18,372 nt of DNA from Ramicandelaber brevisporus (lineage: Eukaryota > Kickxellomycota > Ramicandelaberales > Ramicandelaberaceae): the NCBI GenBank assembly GCA_025201865.1, contig MU603141.1, positions 1 through 18,372 of the forward strand, read 5' to 3'. The notes under the pieces were generated by a model, which was not told the DNA's origin, did no database searches, and saw only the letters and a program-made list of their open reading frames with translations. Of the stretch, positions 16,014-18,372 are shown in pieces; position 1 is the stretch's first letter, and every line of letters begins with the position of its first letter. The position numbers were made by a program, and so were the translations under genes.

Positions 16014-16147
16014 AGAGATGCAACACATTGCAAGATGACCAAATCCTCGCGTATCGTTAGCATCATCATCCTGCATGAAGTTCAACAATAAATGAGATTG
16101 ATGTTACAGACAATGATGAAATAGTGAGTGTTTACAATGTGCTGGTG

Positions 16148-16261
16148 ATGGAGAGAGAGAGTCTGCGTTCTTCGGTTGCGAGTTTTGCGACAGTCTCGCT
16201 GTTGAATACATAAAATGTGCTATTGCCAGATGGATTTGCACCTCTCTTTCTCTCTCTCCAT
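16148..16261. repeat. 12-bp inverted repeat in the subtilisin 3' flank
   Basis: ATGGAGAGAGAG at 16148-16159 is perfectly complementary to CTCTCTCTCCAT at 16250-16261, with 90 nt between. The pairing extends one more base inward. It starts about 77 bp past the subtilisin stop. Because both arms are mostly GA/CT, chance is possible. Confidence 0.6.
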
Positions 16262-16337
16262 ATCTTTGCAAGTATGATGGAAATGATCGATCTATTAAAG
16301 ACATAGTAGAAGAGAATACACACTTAAAGAAGGATAT

Positions 16338-18149
16338 TTAAACAGAGTCAGGGCGGAAGACGAGCACATTGGGAGTAGCACGATCAGGAAAACCAGAGAT
16401 GGCACCATTAACAGCAGCGCTCAGCAGTTTCGTCTTCATTTGCGCTGGCGTCATTCCGCTTGGCGACTCACTCAGCAAATACGACACAACACCGGCAACA
16501 TGCGGCGAGCTCATGCTTGTTCCTGACATGTATGTGGTGCCGCCGCCTGGACGGAGACTCTTTACGTTTACTCCTGGTCCGAGAATGTCAACGCACTTGC
16601 CCCAGTTTGAAAACGATGCAAAGCGGTCATCGCGGTCAGTGGCACCAACGGAAATGACACCCTCGGCAGTGCCTGGCGAGTACTGGCAGGCATCCTGGTA
16701 GTAGTTTCCAGCAGCTGCAACAACGTGCACACCAGCCTTGACAGCAGCGGCAGCAGCATTGTTGAGAGCCTCGGAGCGTGAGCTCGTGAGCGACATGTTG
16801 ATGACAGAGCCCTTGTAGCCAGGCAGCTTGCGGTCAGCCTTGTGCTGGCGGACGACCCAGTCAATTGCGCGGATAATCTGTGATGTTGGGCCGTTACCGG
16901 CACGGTCCATCACCTTCACGGCAACGACCGTCACACCTTTGGCAACGCCATACTGGTTACCACCAACTGTGCCGGCCACGTGAGAGCCGTGACCATGGCC
17001 ATCATCGTCACTCTCGTATGTGACAAAGTTCTTTCCCTTGATGGCGCGACCGGTGAAGTCTGGATGCTGGGTGTATACACCAGTGTCGATAATGTAAGCC
17101 TTGACACCTTGGCCAGATGTCTTGAGATCGTACTTGTACTTGGATGTGTCGGTGATCTTCTTGGGACGGATGATGCGTGTCAAACCCCACGGCGTCTCGC
17201 TCTTCTGGACCACCAGTGCTGGCTGATATGTTGGCTGCTGATATGTTGGCTGCTGATAGGTTGGCTGTTGGGACTGACCATCGTCATATGTTGGTTGCTG
17301 TGGCTGCTGATACTGAGAGTTTTCATACTGAGGCTGCTCTGGTGCCGGCTGCTGCGGCTGCTGCGGCTGCTCTGGTGCTGGCTCCGGTGCTGGTGCTGGT
17401 GCTGGTGCTGGTGCTGGCTGTTGTGGCTGCTGTGGTTCTTCAGCATGATCGCCATCAGGCAACTCTTGGGCATCATCATTGCTGCCGCTCTCTGACTTGG
17501 GAGTGTAATGTGGCTGTTGGTATTGTGGCTGCTGATACTGTGGTTGTTGATATTGTGGCTGCTGGTATTGAGGTGGGTTGTAGTACTGCTGTGGAGTTGG
17601 CGCAGAAACTGACACAATCACATCTGGCTCGATCGACGCCACTGATGGCATGGCACGAATCTTTGACAGTGTTTCCTGATCAAAAGTGCCAATGCATCCC
17701 TTGTAATCACTAATATCAATTTCTTCATCAATTGCATTCTGGATCGATGCCATTGCGTGCTCATCAGCCTCACCAGCCATAATATGATTGGTCACGCTTG
17801 ATGCTGTTGATGACATTGCGGCAGATTGCTTCTGTTTGGAGATGAGAGCCTTGCGCATCTCGATGCGCGCCGCCTGAGCCTGGTTCTGGACATGGGCAAT
17901 TGAGGAAATGCTGGAGATCTGGCTGCTCACGTTGTCGACGCTGTTGTGGAATGTTACAATGTACTTGTTGGCAACGGTTTGGATATGCGCGCCAACGGAC
18001 TTGAGAGGGGCAATGTACACCTTCTGCGGAGCCTGTGGCTGCTGTGATTGCTCGGAAGCAGAGGCGCTGGAAAGGGGAGAAGAGAAGGACTCTACAGCAG
18101 AGGCGGCAAGGGCTGTCGCAACCAACAAGGTAATTGATGCCAGCCGCAT
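16338..18149 (-). CDS. Secreted subtilisin-like serine protease (S8, proteinase K type)
   Basis: This is an extracellular endopeptidase. The 603-residue precursor has a signal peptide (about 1-17) and an inhibitor I9-type propeptide at about 60-183 (KYIVTFHNSV near its start, SIEPDVIVSV at its end). The propeptide is longer than usual, with an Ala/Ser/Glu-rich insert. A 125-residue Pro/Gln/Tyr linker (about 185-310) follows. The catalytic domain is at about 318-600. The triad is Asp355 (YIIDTGV), His387 (HGSHVAG) and Ser545 (SGTSMSSPH); Asn482 (AAAGN) forms the oxyanion hole. Cys488 and Cys519 lie in proteinase K-like positions. All key residues are present, so it should be active. The ATG at 18149 gives a good signal peptide. 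The linker with QQPQY and QQPTY repeats is the odd part. Confidence 0.95.
   Translation of the reverse strand: MRLASITLLVATALAASAVESFSSPLSSASASEQSQQPQAPQKVYIAPLKSVGAHIQTVANKYIVTFHNSVDNVSSQISSISSIAHVQNQAQAARIEMRKALISKQKQSAAMSSTASSVTNHIMAGEADEHAMASIQNAIDEEIDISDYKGCIGTFDQETLSKIRAMPSVASIEPDVIVSVSAPTPQQYYNPPQYQQPQYQQPQYQQPQYQQPHYTPKSESGSNDDAQELPDGDHAEEPQQPQQPAPAPAPAPAPEPAPEQPQQPQQPAPEQPQYENSQYQQPQQPTYDDGQSQQPTYQQPTYQQPTYQPALVVQKSETPWGLTRIIRPKKITDTSKYKYDLKTSGQGVKAYIIDTGVYTQHPDFTGRAIKGKNFVTYESDDDGHGHGSHVAGTVGGNQYGVAKGVTVVAVKVMDRAGNGPTSQIIRAIDWVVRQHKADRKLPGYKGSVINMSLTSSRSEALNNAAAAAVKAGVHVVAAAGNYYQDACQYSPGTAEGVISVGATDRDDRFASFSNWGKCVDILGPGVNVKSLRPGGGTTYMSGTSMSSPHVAGVVSYLLSESPSGMTPAQMKTKLLSAAVNGAISGFPDRATPNVLVFRPDSV
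17222..17266 (-). repeat. 15-bp tandem repeat encoding QQPTY units
   Basis: Three 15-bp units (17222-17236, 17237-17251, 17252-17266), the first two identical and the third with one change. In the coding direction they give QPTYQ-phase pentapeptides in the subtilisin linker. Confidence 0.95.
17511..17570 (-). repeat. 15-bp tandem repeat encoding QQPQY units
   Basis: Four diverged 15-bp units. In the coding direction they encode QYQQP-type pentapeptides at about residues 194-215 of the subtilisin. Synonymous third-base changes between units, with the amino acids almost all kept, suggest selection for the peptide. Confidence 0.9.
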
Positions 18150-18372
18150 CTGTGGAGGTTGGATGATAATCTATCAATAAAGAGAATGGAAAGGGGGAGA
18201 AATGAGGGAGGAATAGGTTTGAAGGTAGGATGCTTGGGAAAGGCAAGAAAATCAACGACCGGCGTCGAAAAGGGATGTGTCTGTTGTTGTAGCACAATGA
18301 AGAACAAGAAAAAAAGTTGTTGAGGAAGAAGGTGTTGAGGAAGAACGAACGACCGAGGGCGAAGTGAAATGG
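18150..18372 (-). promoter_or_regulatory. Upstream region of the subtilisin gene
   Basis: The coding (minus) strand is rich in pyrimidines, as before most genes here. Two GATA-type motifs lie close to the ATG: TGATAA at 18164-18169 on the plus strand and TGATAG on the minus strand at 18176-18171. CAG directly precedes the ATG. No other gene is visible before the window ends. Confidence 0.4.

Larger units (their letters stand above)
15261..16337. other. Repeat-rich intergenic region
   Basis: This stretch of about 1.08 kb is the promoter side of the membrane-protein gene and the 3' side of the subtilisin gene. Its open frames are low in complexity (for example minus 15807-16088, full of Leu/Ser/His/Thr from GT and GA repeats), so no gene is called. 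It contains AAAG, GA, GT and GGA microsatellites and a TATATATA at 15774-15781. Confidence 0.7.

Noticed and set aside
15807-16088. 93-codon minus-strand frame in the repeat-rich intergenic region
   Set aside because: Derived from GT and GA microsatellites; low complexity.

Overview
The window is nuclear DNA of a fungus, most likely an intron-poor, early-diverging one. I suspect Kickxellomycotina or a relative, but that is an impression from protein style (long homopeptide runs, hydrophilic inserts, almost no introns) and is not proven here. The evidence for a fungus is a peptide-clade oligopeptide transporter (OPT family), a Whi3/Scw1-type RNA-binding protein, eukaryotic TAN1 and SEN2 orthologues, a Utr1-type NAD kinase and a proteinase K-like secreted subtilisin. 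ATG starts sit behind pyrimidine-rich leaders, and there are no ribosome binding sites or operons. No tRNA, rRNA, transposon or CRISPR array was seen.

Layout, left to right. (1) 389-2926, minus: OPT oligopeptide transporter, followed by a possible spliced C-terminal tail at 131-203. (2) 2927-4808: a long divergent promoter region rich in simple repeats. (3) 4809-6371, plus: Whi3/Scw1-like RRM protein. It converges, with a 127-bp gap, on (4) 6499-7515, minus: TAN1, the adaptor for tRNA ac4C12. TAN1 diverges, across only 76 bp, from (5) 7592-8866, plus: SEN2, the catalytic subunit of tRNA splicing endonuclease. (6) 9252-11537, plus: NAD kinase with an acidic tail and a possible 3' intron plus last exon ending at 11777. 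(7) 11866-14295, plus: an 809-residue protein of unknown function with a DUF4097-like beta-repeat core. It converges on (8) 14487-15260, minus: a small single-pass cell-surface protein. (9) 15261-16337: a repeat-rich intergenic region. (10) 16338-18149, minus: a secreted subtilisin with an unusual Tyr/Gln/Pro repeat linker.

Most of the window is ordinary housekeeping sequence, and I see no multi-gene new system. TAN1 and SEN2 both act on tRNA maturation and share a very short promoter. The secreted protease and the OPT transporter are two steps of the same nutritional route (extracellular proteolysis, then peptide uptake) but lie about 13 kb apart. The items most worth checking are the shared TAN1/SEN2 promoter, the repeat linker of the subtilisin, the DUF4097-like protein, and the possible terminal introns of the NAD kinase and the transporter. 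Three homopolymer-bearing proteins also have unusual placements: polyQ inside SEN2, polyQ directly after a signal peptide, and Asp runs after a kinase domain.
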